A stretch of DNA of 64,000 bases from Streptomyces sp. RKAG290 (GCF_023701695.1 NZ_JAJOZC010000001.1:992001-1056000), one strand, 5' to 3'; positions 25,734 through 34,833 are shown, counted from the first letter of the stretch. The notes: generated by a model not told the origin, from the letters alone. Numbers and translations: made by a program.

Positions 25734-25739
25734 TACAAT
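25734..25739 (+). promoter_or_regulatory. Candidate -10 element
   Basis: TACAAT in a locally AT-rich stretch matches the vegetative sigma -10 consensus closely. No clear -35 lies 16-19 bases upstream, which would fit a promoter that needs an activator at the inverted repeat. The implied leader of about 155 bases before GTG 25900 is long. Confidence 0.4.
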
Positions 25740-25899
25740 CGATAGCATGTCCTATTTGCCCGAATTGTTACTCACCAAATCGTGATCTTCCTCTAAAGGA
25801 GCAGGCGTCTGCTGCCGAAGAGGTCAATGACCCTTCAAGCACGGTTCGCCCCGGCTTCATCCCCGAGCCGGCCCGTCCCGCCACTCCCCAGGAGGCCTG

Positions 25900-26562
25900 G
25901 TGTCCGTTCTCCTCGAGCAGCCCGCAAGCCTGGTCGCCTACCGCCCGAACAAGCCGACGGCCATGGTCGTCGTGGCCGACCCGCGCGTCCGTTCCACCGT
26001 CACCCGCCATCTGTGGGCACTCGGAGTACGTGACGTCATCGAGGCGTCGTCCATCGCGGAGGCCCGTCCCCGCGTCGGCAACCCGCGCGACATCTGCGTA
26101 GCCGACGTCCACCTGCCCGACGGTTCCGGGCTGACCCTGCTGTCCGAAACCCGAGCCGCCGGCTGGCCGAACGGCCTCGCCCTCTCCGCCGCCGATGACA
26201 TCGGCGCGGTGCGCAACGCCCTCGCGGGCGGCGTCAAGGGTTATGTCGTCACCGGCACCCGTACCAACATCGGCCACCCCACCCGTCCCGGCGTCGCTCC
26301 GATCGGCGCCAATGCCGCCCGTATGCACCGCCGGCCCCCCGGCACCCCGAGCCACCCGGGCGGCTACCGCGAACTGTCAGGCCGCGAGGTGGAGGTCCTG
26401 CGGCTCGTCGCCGAAGGGCAGTCCAACAAGGCCATCGGCGTCTCCATGGGGCTGTCCGCCCTGACCGTCAAGAGCCACCTCGCCCGAATCGCCCGCAAGC
26501 TCGGCACCGGAGACCGCGCAGGAATGGTCGCCGTGGCCCTGCGAACGGGCATCATCCACTGA
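25900..26562 (+). CDS. Orphan NarL/LuxR-type response regulator
   Basis: A 220-residue DNA-binding protein. The receiver domain (20-120) has D69 in CVADVHLPDGSG as the likely phosphorylated residue and a lysine in GGVKGYVV, but the acidic pocket is reduced to D27 (VVVADPR), so it may work without classical phosphorylation. A 35-residue linker leads to the LuxR helix-turn-helix (about 155-215): ELSGREVEVLRLVAEGQSNK, then TVKSHLARIARKLG. GTG 25900 has CCAGGAGG six bases upstream. No histidine kinase is next to it, so it is an orphan regulator. Targets are unknown. Confidence 0.85.
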   Translation: MSVLLEQPASLVAYRPNKPTAMVVVADPRVRSTVTRHLWALGVRDVIEASSIAEARPRVGNPRDICVADVHLPDGSGLTLLSETRAAGWPNGLALSAADDIGAVRNALAGGVKGYVVTGTRTNIGHPTRPGVAPIGANAARMHRRPPGTPSHPGGYRELSGREVEVLRLVAEGQSNKAIGVSMGLSALTVKSHLARIARKLGTGDRAGMVAVALRTGIIH

Positions 26563-26615
26563 TTCGACACCCTCGCCGGTGTGCAGAAATGCAGAACCGG
26601 CTGGTTTACGTGCAT

Positions 26616-26653
26616 CGGCGCCCGTCGACGGAACGTTCCGTCGACGGGCGCCG
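26616..26653 (+). terminator. 38-base perfect palindrome between regulator and rnd-like gene
   Basis: Every base from 26616 to 26653 pairs with its mirror base, with the centre at GAAC/GTTC (26631-26638). It lies 53 bases past the regulator stop and 24 bases before the next start. As RNA it would form a 17-base stem with a 4-base loop, so a terminator is the simplest reading; a DNA-binding site is also possible. Confidence 0.65.
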
Positions 26654-26677
26654 TACATACACAGATACCCTTGACAC

Positions 26678-27952
26678 GTGACCGACGCCCAAGAGACCGC
26701 AGCAGACACTTCACTGCGAACCACCGGGGGCGCCCCCCCGGACGACGTCGCCCCGGCGCCGATCCCCTTGCTCGAACCTCGCGAGGGCATTCCACCGGTG
26801 GTGGCCTCCGACGATGCCCTGGCCGGGGTGATCGCCGCCTTCGCCGCGGGCTCCGGCCCGGTGGCCGTCGACGCCGAGCGCGCTTCGGGCTACCGCTACG
26901 GGCAGCGCGCATATCTCGTGCAGCTGCGCCGTGAGGGCGCGGGCAGCGCCCTCATCGACCCGGTCGGCTGTCCCGACCTGTCCGGGCTCGGCGAGGCGCT
27001 GCACGGCGCGGAGTGGATCCTGCATGCCGCGACCCAGGACCTGCCCTGTCTGCGCGAAATAGGAATGACCCCGACCGGGCTCTTCGACACCGAGCTGGCC
27101 GGGCGGCTGGCCGGCTTCCCGCGGGTCGGCCTCGGCGCCATGGTCGAGAGCGTGCTCGGGTACTCGCTGGAGAAGGGCCACTCCGCCGTCGACTGGTCCA
27201 CCCGCCCGCTGCCCGACCCCTGGCTGCGCTACGCGGCGCTCGACGTCGAGCTGCTGATCGACCTGCGCAACGCCCTGGAGGAGGAGCTCGACCAGCAGGG
27301 CAAGCTGGAGTGGGCGCGGGAGGAGTTCGCCGCCATCGCCGCGGCGCCGCCCGCGCCCCCGCGCCAGGACCCGTGGCGCCGCACCTCCGGCATGCACAAG
27401 GTCCGCCGCCGCCGCCAGATGGCGGTGGTACGGGAGCTGTGGAACACCCGCGACCAGGTCGCCCGGCGCCGTGACATCTCGCCCGGCAAGGTGCTCGGGG
27501 ACGCCGCGATCGTCGAGGCCGCCCTGGCCCTCCCGGTGAACATCCAGGCGCTCACCGCGCTGCCCGGCTTCGGCCACCGCATGGGCCGCCGGCAGCTGGA
27601 GCAGTGGCAGGCCGCCGTCGACCGGGCGAAGGAGCTGCCCGACGCGGAGCTCCCGCAGCCCGGCCAGCCGCTCACGGGCCCGCCGCCGCCGCGCGCCTGG
27701 GCGGACAAGGACCCGGCAGCGGCAGCACGCCTTTCGGCCGCCCGCTCCGCGGTGTCCGAGCTCGCCGAGCGGCTGCACATGCCGCAGGAGAACCTGATCA
27801 CGCCGGACACGGTGCGCCGGGTGTGCTGGGAACCGCCGCACGATCCGACGCCGGACGCGGTGGAGAGCGCACTCGCCGGATACGGGGCACGGCACTGGCA
27901 GATCGGTCTGGTGGCCCCCCTGCTGGTCAAGGCGCTGACTCCGGAGGCCTGA
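26678..27952 (+). CDS. Ribonuclease D-like 3'-5' exonuclease with HRDC domain
   Basis: A 424-residue protein. The DEDD exonuclease domain (about 40-215) has D65 and E67 in VAVDAERASGYRYGQ, an aspartate in ATQDLPCLREIG, and Y/D in WLRYAALDVELL, as in RNase D, which trims tRNA 3' ends. The HRDC domain (about 235-320) has MAVVRELWNTRDQVARRRDI and ALPGFGHRMGRRQL. A C-terminal helical extension (330-424) is typical of actinobacteria. The GTG start at 26678 is preceded by TTGACAC and has no ribosome site, so the messenger could be nearly leaderless. Confidence 0.88.
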   Translation: MTDAQETAADTSLRTTGGAPPDDVAPAPIPLLEPREGIPPVVASDDALAGVIAAFAAGSGPVAVDAERASGYRYGQRAYLVQLRREGAGSALIDPVGCPDLSGLGEALHGAEWILHAATQDLPCLREIGMTPTGLFDTELAGRLAGFPRVGLGAMVESVLGYSLEKGHSAVDWSTRPLPDPWLRYAALDVELLIDLRNALEEELDQQGKLEWAREEFAAIAAAPPAPPRQDPWRRTSGMHKVRRRRQMAVVRELWNTRDQVARRRDISPGKVLGDAAIVEAALALPVNIQALTALPGFGHRMGRRQLEQWQAAVDRAKELPDAELPQPGQPLTGPPPPRAWADKDPAAAARLSAARSAVSELAERLHMPQENLITPDTVRRVCWEPPHDPTPDAVESALAGYGARHWQIGLVAPLLVKALTPEA

Positions 27953-28108
27953 GCGCGCCTGGGACAGGGTCGTATTCACGCCAGGTTGCGCGGCCCGCGG
28001 CTGCTCAGCCTGTGCTCCCTGGCTCGGACGGACCTCTTTTCGAGGCCGTCCGGGCCATTTTGCATGTGTGACCTTCGCCGCTCCCGACGCAAGGACTGGG
28101 CAGTCTGG

Positions 28109-28122
28109 TTACCCGCAAGTAG
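28109..28122 (+). promoter_or_regulatory. Candidate operator in the fadAB promoter region
   Basis: TTACCCGCAAGTAG is an imperfect palindrome of the TTAC...GTAA type, like TetR-family operators I associate with actinobacterial acyl-CoA metabolism genes. It lies about 70 bases upstream of the fadA start and next to TAGCAT, a possible -10. The assignment is by analogy only. Confidence 0.3.
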
Positions 28123-28193
28123 CATGTGGGTGGCGGCACGCTCCTGGGCGTGCCCCGCAGCAGTGCCATCCCGCACCCTGGAGGAGAGCCACC

Positions 28194-29420
28194 GTGCCTC
28201 GTACCATCCGGGACGTCGTCTTCGTCGACGGCGTCCGCACCCCGTTCGGCAAAGCGGGCCCGAAGGGCATCTACCACGAGACCCGCGCCGACGATCTCGT
28301 CGTGAAGGCCATCCGGGAGCTGCTGCGCCGCAACCCGGACCTGGACCCCGCCAAGATCGACGAGGTCGCCATCGCCGCGACCACGCAGATCGGCGACCAG
28401 GGCCTCACGCTCGGCCGCACCGCCGGAATCCTGGCCGGTCTGCCGCAGTCCGTCCCCGGTTACTCCATCGACCGCATGTGCGCGGGCGCCCTGACCGCCG
28501 TCACCGCGACGGCCGGCTCCATCGCCTTCGGCGCGTACGACGTCGTCGTCGCCGGTGGCGTCGAGCACATGGGCCGCCACCCGATGGGCGAGGGCGTGGA
28601 CCCGAACCCGCGGTTCGTGTCGGAGAAGCTGGTCGACGAGTCCGCCCTGTTCATGGGCATGACCGCGGAGAACCTGCACGACCGGTACCCCACGATCACC
28701 AAGCAGCGCGCCGACGAGTACGCCGTGCGTTCGCAGGAGAAGGCCGCCAAGGCGTACGCCAACGGCAAGATCCAGCAGGACCTGGTGCCGGTCTCCGTGC
28801 GCCGCACCAACGCCGAAGCCGGTGAGACGGGCTGGGGCCTGGTCACCGCCGACGAGCCGATGCGTCCGGGCACCACGATGGAGTCCCTGGCCGGTCTGAA
28901 GACCCCCTTCCGCGCCCACGGCCGGGTGACGGCCGGTAACGCCGCAGGTCTCAACGACGGCGCCACCGCCTCGCTGCTCGCCGCCGAGGACGTGGCCCGC
29001 GAGCTGGGCCTCCCGGTGAAGATGCGCCTCGTCTCGTACGCCTTCGCGGGCGTCGAGCCGGAGGTCATGGGCTACGGCCCGATCCCGGCGACGGAGAAGG
29101 CTCTCTCGAAGGCGGGCCTGTCCATCTCGGACATCGGTCTCTTCGAGATCAACGAGGCCTTCGCCGTGCAGGTGCTCGCCTTCCTGGAGCACTACGGCAT
29201 CGCCGACGACGACGCGCGCGTCAACCAGTACGGCGGCGCGATCGCCTACGGCCACCCGCTGGCCTCCTCCGGCGTCCGGCTGATGACTCAGCTGGCCCGC
29301 CAGTTCGAGGAGCACCCCGAGGTCCGCTACGGCCTGACCACCATGTGCGTCGGCTTCGGCATGGGCGCGACGGTCGTCTGGGAGAACCCGCACTTCAACA
29401 CCGCCGGAGGCGACAAGTGA
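28194..29420 (+). CDS. fadA: Acetyl-CoA C-acyltransferase (thiolase) FadA
   Basis: A 408-residue thiolase that cleaves 3-ketoacyl-CoA to acetyl-CoA and a shortened acyl-CoA, the last step of beta-oxidation. The nucleophile is C96 in SIDRMCAGAL; H354 in YGHPLASSG and C385 in TTMCVGFGMG complete the active site, and NEAFA is present. The start is GTG 28194 with GGAGGAGA nine bases upstream. Its TGA overlaps the GTG of fadB (GTGA), so the two are coupled and should form the trifunctional complex. Confidence 0.95.
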   Translation: MPRTIRDVVFVDGVRTPFGKAGPKGIYHETRADDLVVKAIRELLRRNPDLDPAKIDEVAIAATTQIGDQGLTLGRTAGILAGLPQSVPGYSIDRMCAGALTAVTATAGSIAFGAYDVVVAGGVEHMGRHPMGEGVDPNPRFVSEKLVDESALFMGMTAENLHDRYPTITKQRADEYAVRSQEKAAKAYANGKIQQDLVPVSVRRTNAEAGETGWGLVTADEPMRPGTTMESLAGLKTPFRAHGRVTAGNAAGLNDGATASLLAAEDVARELGLPVKMRLVSYAFAGVEPEVMGYGPIPATEKALSKAGLSISDIGLFEINEAFAVQVLAFLEHYGIADDDARVNQYGGAIAYGHPLASSGVRLMTQLARQFEEHPEVRYGLTTMCVGFGMGATVVWENPHFNTAGGDK

Positions 29421-31546
29421 GCTCCACCACTGAGCTTCTGAAGGGTGCAGCGGAGCTGTTCCCCGGCGAGGTCGTCACGCAGGCGCACGTACGCCACCTC
29501 GACCTGCCGGGCGGTGCGGGCAACTTCGCTCTCATCACCCTGGACAACGGCCTGGACCACACCAAGCCGACCACCTTCGGACCGCAGTCGCTGGCGAACC
29601 TGAACGCCGCCATCGACCAGGTCGAGAAGGAGGCCGCCGAGGGCACGATCACCGGCATCGGCATCACCGGCAAGCCGTTCATCTTCGCGGTCGGCGCCGA
29701 CCTCAAGGGCGTCGAGCTGCTCAAGGAGCACAAGGACGCGCTGGCCATCGGCAAGGGCGGCCACGACGTCTTCCGCCGGCTGTCCGGGCTCGCGGTCCCG
29801 ACGTTCGCGTACTACAACGGCGCGGCCATGGGCGGCGGTGTCGAGGTCGGTCTGCACTGCTCGTACCGCACCGTCTCCAAGGCGCTGCCCGCGTTCTCGC
29901 TGCCCGAGGTCTTCCTCGGCCTGGTCCCCGGCTGGGGCGGCTGCGCACTGCTCCCCAACCTGATCGGCGCGGACCGCGCGGTCACGGTGATCATCGAGAA
30001 CTCGCTCAACCAGAACCGCCAGCTCAAGGGCAAGCAGGTCTTCGAGCTCGGGATCGCCGACGCGCTCTTCGAGGGCGCGGACTTCCTGGAGCAGTCGCTG
30101 ATCTGGACCGGGAACGTGCTGAACGGCACGGTCGCGGTGGAGCGCGCCGAGGTCGACCGCGGTGACGCCTGGGACCAGGCCGTCGCCCGCGGCAAGGCCA
30201 TTGCCGACTCCAAGGTGCACGGCGCCGCCCCGGCCGCGTACCGCGCGCTGGACATCATCGCCGCGGCCAAGGACGGCGACCTGAGCGCCGGCTTCGACGC
30301 CGAGGACCAGGCCCTCGCGGACCTGATCATGGGCGGCGAGCTGCGCTCGGGCATCTACTCGTTCAACCTGGTCCAGAAGCGCGCCAAGCGCCCGGCCGGT
30401 GCCCCGGACAAGGCCCTGGCCCGTCCGGTCACCAAGGTCGGCGTGGTGGGCGCGGGCCTGATGGCCTCGCAGCTCGCCCTGCTCTTCCTGCGCCGCCTCG
30501 AGGTCCCGGTCGTACTGACCGACATCGACCAGGCACGCGTCGACAAGGGTGTGGGCTACGTCCACGCCGAGATCGAGAAGCTGCTCGGCAAGGGCCGCAT
30601 CAACCAGGACAAGGCCAACCGCCTGAAGGCCCTGGTCTCCGGTGTGCTGGACAAGGCGGAGGGCTTCTCCGACGCCGACTTCATCATCGAGGCCGTCTTC
30701 GAGGAGATCGGCGTCAAGCAGCAGGTGTTCGCGGAGGTCGAGGCGGTCGCCCCGGCGCACGCGATCCTCGCTACCAACACCTCGTCCCTCTCGGTCACCG
30801 AGATGGCGTCGAAGCTGAAGAACCCCGAGCGGGTCGTCGGCTTCCACTTCTTCAACCCGGTCGCGATCCTCCCGCTCCTGGAGATCGTCCGCGGTGAGCA
30901 GACGGACGACGCCTCCCTCGCCACGGCGTTCGGTGTCGCCCGCAAGCTGAAGAAGACCGCGGTCCTGGTGAAGGACGCCCCGGCGTTCGTCGTCAACCGC
31001 ATCCTCACCCGCTTCATGGGCGAGATCCAGAACGTCATCGACGAGGGCACCCCGGTCGAGGTCGCGGAGAAGGCCATCGAGCCGCTCGGCCTGCCGATGT
31101 CCCCGCTGGTGCTCCTGGAGCTGGTCGGCCCGGCGATCGGCCTGCACGTCTCCGAGACCCTGAACCGCGCCTTCCCGGAGCGCTTCACCGTCTCCGAGAA
31201 CCTGGCGGCCGTCGTGAAGGCCGGCAAGCGCGGCTTCTACGTGTACGACTCCGGCAAGCCGGAGCTGGACCCGGAGGTCGCCGCACTCCTGAAGCAGGGC
31301 GACTTGGTCCTGTCCGAGGAGCAGGTCCGTGACCGCGTCCTGGACGCGGTGGCGCAGGAGATCGGCCTGATGCTGGACGAGGACGTCGTCGCCGAGGCCC
31401 AGGACATCGACCTCTGCCTGATCACCGGCGCGGGCTGGCCCTTCCACCTGGGCGGCATCACGCCGTACCTGGACCGCGAAGGCGTCTCCGAGCGGGTGAA
31501 CGGGAAGAAGTTCCTGGCGCAGGGCGTGGCGAGCGTCCCGGCGTAA
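29417..31546 (+). CDS. fadB: Multifunctional fatty-acid oxidation protein FadB
   Basis: A 709-residue fusion. The N-terminal enoyl-CoA hydratase domain (about 1-200) has FIFAVGADLKGVELL and LPEVFLGLVPGWGGCALLP. The 3-hydroxyacyl-CoA dehydrogenase part has the NAD site VGVVGAGLMASQLALL near residue 340, FIIEAVFEE, and VGFHFFNPVAILPLLEIV with its catalytic histidine, followed by the C-terminal domain APAFVVNRILTRF onward. It hydrates enoyl-CoA and oxidises 3-hydroxyacyl-CoA in the cytoplasm, working with FadA. It starts at GTG 29417, overlapping the fadA stop. Confidence 0.95.
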   Translation: MSSTTELLKGAAELFPGEVVTQAHVRHLDLPGGAGNFALITLDNGLDHTKPTTFGPQSLANLNAAIDQVEKEAAEGTITGIGITGKPFIFAVGADLKGVELLKEHKDALAIGKGGHDVFRRLSGLAVPTFAYYNGAAMGGGVEVGLHCSYRTVSKALPAFSLPEVFLGLVPGWGGCALLPNLIGADRAVTVIIENSLNQNRQLKGKQVFELGIADALFEGADFLEQSLIWTGNVLNGTVAVERAEVDRGDAWDQAVARGKAIADSKVHGAAPAAYRALDIIAAAKDGDLSAGFDAEDQALADLIMGGELRSGIYSFNLVQKRAKRPAGAPDKALARPVTKVGVVGAGLMASQLALLFLRRLEVPVVLTDIDQARVDKGVGYVHAEIEKLLGKGRINQDKANRLKALVSGVLDKAEGFSDADFIIEAVFEEIGVKQQVFAEVEAVAPAHAILATNTSSLSVTEMASKLKNPERVVGFHFFNPVAILPLLEIVRGEQTDDASLATAFGVARKLKKTAVLVKDAPAFVVNRILTRFMGEIQNVIDEGTPVEVAEKAIEPLGLPMSPLVLLELVGPAIGLHVSETLNRAFPERFTVSENLAAVVKAGKRGFYVYDSGKPELDPEVAALLKQGDLVLSEEQVRDRVLDAVAQEIGLMLDEDVVAEAQDIDLCLITGAGWPFHLGGITPYLDREGVSERVNGKKFLAQGVASVPA

Positions 31547-31562
31547 CGTCGTTCACTGATAC

Positions 31563-31606
31563 GCGCAAGGGCCGCACCGGGTGATCTGCCGGTGCGGCCC
31601 TTGCGC
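31563..31606. terminator. Strong hairpin after fadAB
   Basis: Perfect 18-base arms (31563-31580, 31589-31606) with an eight-base loop begin 17 bases after the fadB stop codon. It also faces the converging glycosidase remnant. Confidence 0.85.
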
Positions 31607-31638
31607 ATGCTTCGGAGGCTCAGCGGCCTCGGAGCGGC

Positions 31639-32223
31639 TCAGCGGCCTCGGCGCGGGACGACCACGACAGCGTTGGAGACCTTGCGCTGCCGGGCGTCGT
31701 TGGTCCTCCCCGGGTCCGAGGTGCTGTTGCGGACCCGGTCCCGCACCACCATCGTGCTCGACCCGCCGCCGTCGAGGTTCATCGCGTCCTCGGCCCCCAG
31801 CGAGACCAGAATCCCCGCCGCCTCCGCGAGGCTCGCGCCCTCGCTGACGCCGGGGCGATCACCGTCGATCACGACGAGTAGCAGCGCTCCGTCCCGGCGA
31901 ACCCCGGCGGCGGTACGGGGGGACCGCGTCCGAACCGCCGCCTTCGAGACCCCGTTCGTGGTGGCGTTGATCCACGTGCCCCCGGCGCGGACCAGTGCGG
32001 GCCCCGCTCCGAGGAACGAGGCGTGGGCGAGGTCCGCCCGCTGCCCTTCGGCGTCCGTCACGCGCGATGCCACGGTGAGGGTCCGGCCGGGCGCTCCGTG
32101 TTCGCGCAGCCATGCCGCACCGGTGCCCGTCGCCAAGAGTGCCCGTCCCCCGCGCGGCACCATGCCCCCGAGGGGCTCCGGACCCCGGTGACCCTGGCGC
32201 TCCACTGTCGGACTACTCGGCAC
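31639..32223 (-). pseudogene. Phosphodiester glycosidase (NAGPA-domain) remnant, 5' truncated
   Basis: Only the C-terminal half of a NAGPA-family exo-glycosidase remains. The conserved pieces are RTAAGVRRDGALLLVVIDGD, SEGASLAEAAGILVSLGAED and the signature AMNLDGGGSSTMV. Proteins of this family that I know are 350 residues or more, with a signal peptide and an N-terminal half carrying a VNAGFF-like motif; none of this is found upstream in any frame. Homology appears to begin around PLGGMVPRGGRALLATG. The likeliest explanation is loss of the 5' half when the neighbouring accessory genes arrived. No ribosome site is visible, so it is probably not expressed. Confidence 0.65.
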
Positions 32224-32313
32224 AGGTCCGATCGAATTCGGCTCCTCGCCGACACCGCGTGTGGTTCTGCGGCCAGTCCCCCACCACCGGCGGCCGACTA
32301 CTCGCCCGACGGC

Positions 32314-33396
32314 TCAGAGGACGCGCCACTCGTCCAGGCTCAGCCCCGGACCGCCGGTCTGACGTGCCACCCGCGGGGCCCCGTCCTCGCCGACCACCGC
32401 CATCACCACACGGCCCTGCACGTCGTGCGTCAGGACCGGTGTGTGCACGCAGGGCATGCCGGTGTCGGACCACCACACGCCGTTGGACTCGTTCTCCGTC
32501 ATCCCCACGCCGACCGCCGCCGCGCCGTTCGCCCCTCGGTGAGCGAAGACGGTGCAGTCGAAACCGTCCAGGACCGTGCGGATCACGGCATGCGCTCCCT
32601 TGCCCGGAACACCGCCGAGGGGCATGGGTGTGCCGCCGGCCCGGTAGGCGACGACACCGCTACCAGGGTCCGTCCAGTAGTACGTGGCGCGGCCGGCCGA
32701 CGTCTCGAGGACGGCCAGGGAGCCCGGCCTCACCACGACCGGCGAGCGCCGGACGTCGCCCCAGCCGCCACTTGGCTTCTCCTGCTCCCAGTGCAGCGTC
32801 TCCTTGTTCGTCGCCGCGAAGATCTCGAGGCAGCCGGTGCTGAGCGCCGCCACGGCGGGGACCTCCTTGATGCGCGTACAGCGCAGGTCCTCCCAGCCGC
32901 GCCATTTGCCGTCCTTCCGCTCGCGCCGCACCATCATGCCGCCGCGACCGTTACGGACGACGACGTTCACCTCGCCCGACTCGTTCACCACGACGACGGG
33001 GTCACCGAACCTGCTGCCCACGTCGGGTTCCTTGTGCGGGTTGCCCAGGGAGTTCCAGGCCGAGAGCGGACGCCCCGTCTGGTACTGGATCGCGTGCACG
33101 ATGTCGACGGTGACGCCGTCCCCGTCGGCCGCGGGCCGTTCACGCCGGCCGGCGAAGTGGACGTACGCCTCGGCGTTCTGTGCCACAGACAGATACGTCA
33201 GCTCCGGGAGCGGGACCAGATCGGGGGCATCCCATTCCGGGCCGCCCGGGAGCGTCTCCGTCCAGCGGCGCAGGCCACCCCTGCCGGGGACATAGACGGT
33301 GATTCGGCCGTCCTTGCCGCGGGTGAGCCAGATGCCGCGTAGCGCTTGGGCCTCAGAGGCAACCTTCGAGGTCGCGCGGGCATCCTGTCCGACCAT
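32314..33396 (-). CDS. Hypothetical protein with propeller-like repeats
   Basis: A 360-residue protein without signal peptide or membrane span. It shows repeated strand-rich units of about 45-50 residues with Gly/Trp turns (GGLRRWTETLPGGPEWDAP, DGKWRGWEDLRC, GGWGDVRRSPVVV, ATYYWTDPGSGVVAYR, GVWWSDTGMP), a pattern like PLL-type or sialidase-like beta-propellers that bind carbohydrate. No catalytic motif is clear. It begins at ATG 33396 with no strong ribosome site and lies on the same strand as the truncated glycosidase. I do not recognise a precise family. Confidence 0.55.
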   Translation of the reverse strand: MVGQDARATSKVASEAQALRGIWLTRGKDGRITVYVPGRGGLRRWTETLPGGPEWDAPDLVPLPELTYLSVAQNAEAYVHFAGRRERPAADGDGVTVDIVHAIQYQTGRPLSAWNSLGNPHKEPDVGSRFGDPVVVVNESGEVNVVVRNGRGGMMVRRERKDGKWRGWEDLRCTRIKEVPAVAALSTGCLEIFAATNKETLHWEQEKPSGGWGDVRRSPVVVRPGSLAVLETSAGRATYYWTDPGSGVVAYRAGGTPMPLGGVPGKGAHAVIRTVLDGFDCTVFAHRGANGAAAVGVGMTENESNGVWWSDTGMPCVHTPVLTHDVQGRVVMAVVGEDGAPRVARQTGGPGLSLDEWRVL

Positions 33397-33697
33397 GATT
33401 CTGCGATTACCTTTCCAGAACTGACATCCGACAACTCGCGCAGCTTTTCGAATCCGTTACATCTTAAGCCCCTGTACGGAAGCGTATTCCGGGGCCGACC
33501 GGCCTACGATTCGCGGCCGGTCCCGGCTCCGGCCCATGCCCGAAGTGTCACAGTCCCGCCAGGCTTCATCCGTACACCAGATCGACTGTCTATAGTGCTC
33601 ATCCCAGGACGACGCGGACCGGCTCCACCCCCCACCCGAGTCCCACCCCCATCACCTACGCCTTGACCGGGCCATAAGTCGTGAGGACTCACTCAGG
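33397..33697. other. Intergenic region between divergent genes
   Basis: About 300 bases, less GC-rich than its surroundings, without a convincing gene on either strand. A TATAGT hexamer at 33591-33596 could be a -10 element for the LCP gene, about 100 bases upstream of its ATG. No clear operator or repeat is seen. Confidence 0.4.
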
Positions 33698-34794
33698 ATG
33701 AGCCAAGACGCGATCACCCCTGACCACCCCAGTTCCCCGGACAGCCCCGCCGCGGGCGCAAGCGCGTGCGGACACGGGGCCAGCGAATACGGCGGGCCGT
33801 GCTGCTGTCGGTCCTGGTACTCGTCATTGCCGCGGGCGGAACAGCCTACTGGCTCTACAGCCGGCTCGACGGGAACATCAAGGGCGTCGACATCAACAAG
33901 GCGCTCGGCGACGACCGTCCCGAGAAGCTCCCCACCAGTGGACAGAACATCCTCGTCATCGGCTCCGACTCCCGCGAAGGCGCGGAGAACAAGGAACTGG
34001 GTGGTGGCGGTAACGTCAGCGGAGCACGCTCCGACACCACGATGGTCGTGCACATACCCGAGGGCCGCAGCAAGGCCGTCGCGGTGTCCATACCGCGCGA
34101 CACGCTGCTGACCCGGCCCGAGTGCACCACCAACAGCGGCGACAAGGTGGCCGCCCAGAACCGCGCCATGATCAACGGCGTCTACTCGCAGTTCGGACCC
34201 GCCTGTGTCGTCAAGACGGTGGAGAAGCTGTCCGGCATCCGGATCGACCACTACGTCGAGATCAACTTCGCCGGGTTCAAGGACCTCGTCGACGCCATCG
34301 GCGGCGTCACCGTCGACGTCCCCCAGGACATCCACGACAAGTCCTCCGGGCTCGACCTCACCGCCGGTCCCCACAAGCTCAACGGCACCGAGTCCCTCTC
34401 CTACGTACGCACCCGCCACGGCATCGGCGACGGCAGCGACCTCGGCCGCATCGGGCTCCAGCAGCAGTTCATGCTCGCTCTGCTCAGCGAGATCAAGTCG
34501 CAGAACCTGCTGGGCAGTCCGACCAGCGCGTTCAAGGTCGCCAACTCCGCCACCAAGTCCCTCACCACCGATGAGGGCCTCGCCTCGCTCAAGTCGCTGA
34601 CGGAGTTCGCCCGCTCGATGAACGGCGTCGACCCGGGCTCGATGGAGACCATCATGCTCCCGGTGGCCTATGACAAGATCGACCCCGCCCGCGTCGTGTC
34701 GGCGCAGCCGCAGGCCAACACGCTCTGGAAGGCACTCCGCACGGACTCCACCATTCCGGAGTCCGCCAAGAAGTCCCCTGCCACCGGCGGCTGA
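33698..34794 (+). pseudogene. LytR-CpsA-Psr (LCP) family protein with N-terminal frameshift
   Basis: LCP proteins attach anionic glycopolymers to peptidoglycan on the outer face of the membrane. The catalytic domain has the expected LVIGSDSRE, GARSDTTMVVHI, SIPRDTLL and the arginine motif SYVRTRHG, with a membrane anchor VLLSVLVLVIAAGGTAYWLY before it. Translation from ATG 33698 gives MSQDAITPDHPSSPDSPAAG, then leaves frame at about 33755-33758. Adding one C gives RKRVRTRGQRIRRAV, continuing to the anchor, for 365 residues in total. If the deletion is real, translation could begin at GTG 33766 and lose only the cytosolic tail, so the protein may still be functional. Confidence 0.8.
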
Positions 34795-34833
34795 CCCGCA
34801 CGTCCGCTCGCGGGCACAGCCTTCGAGCGACCC

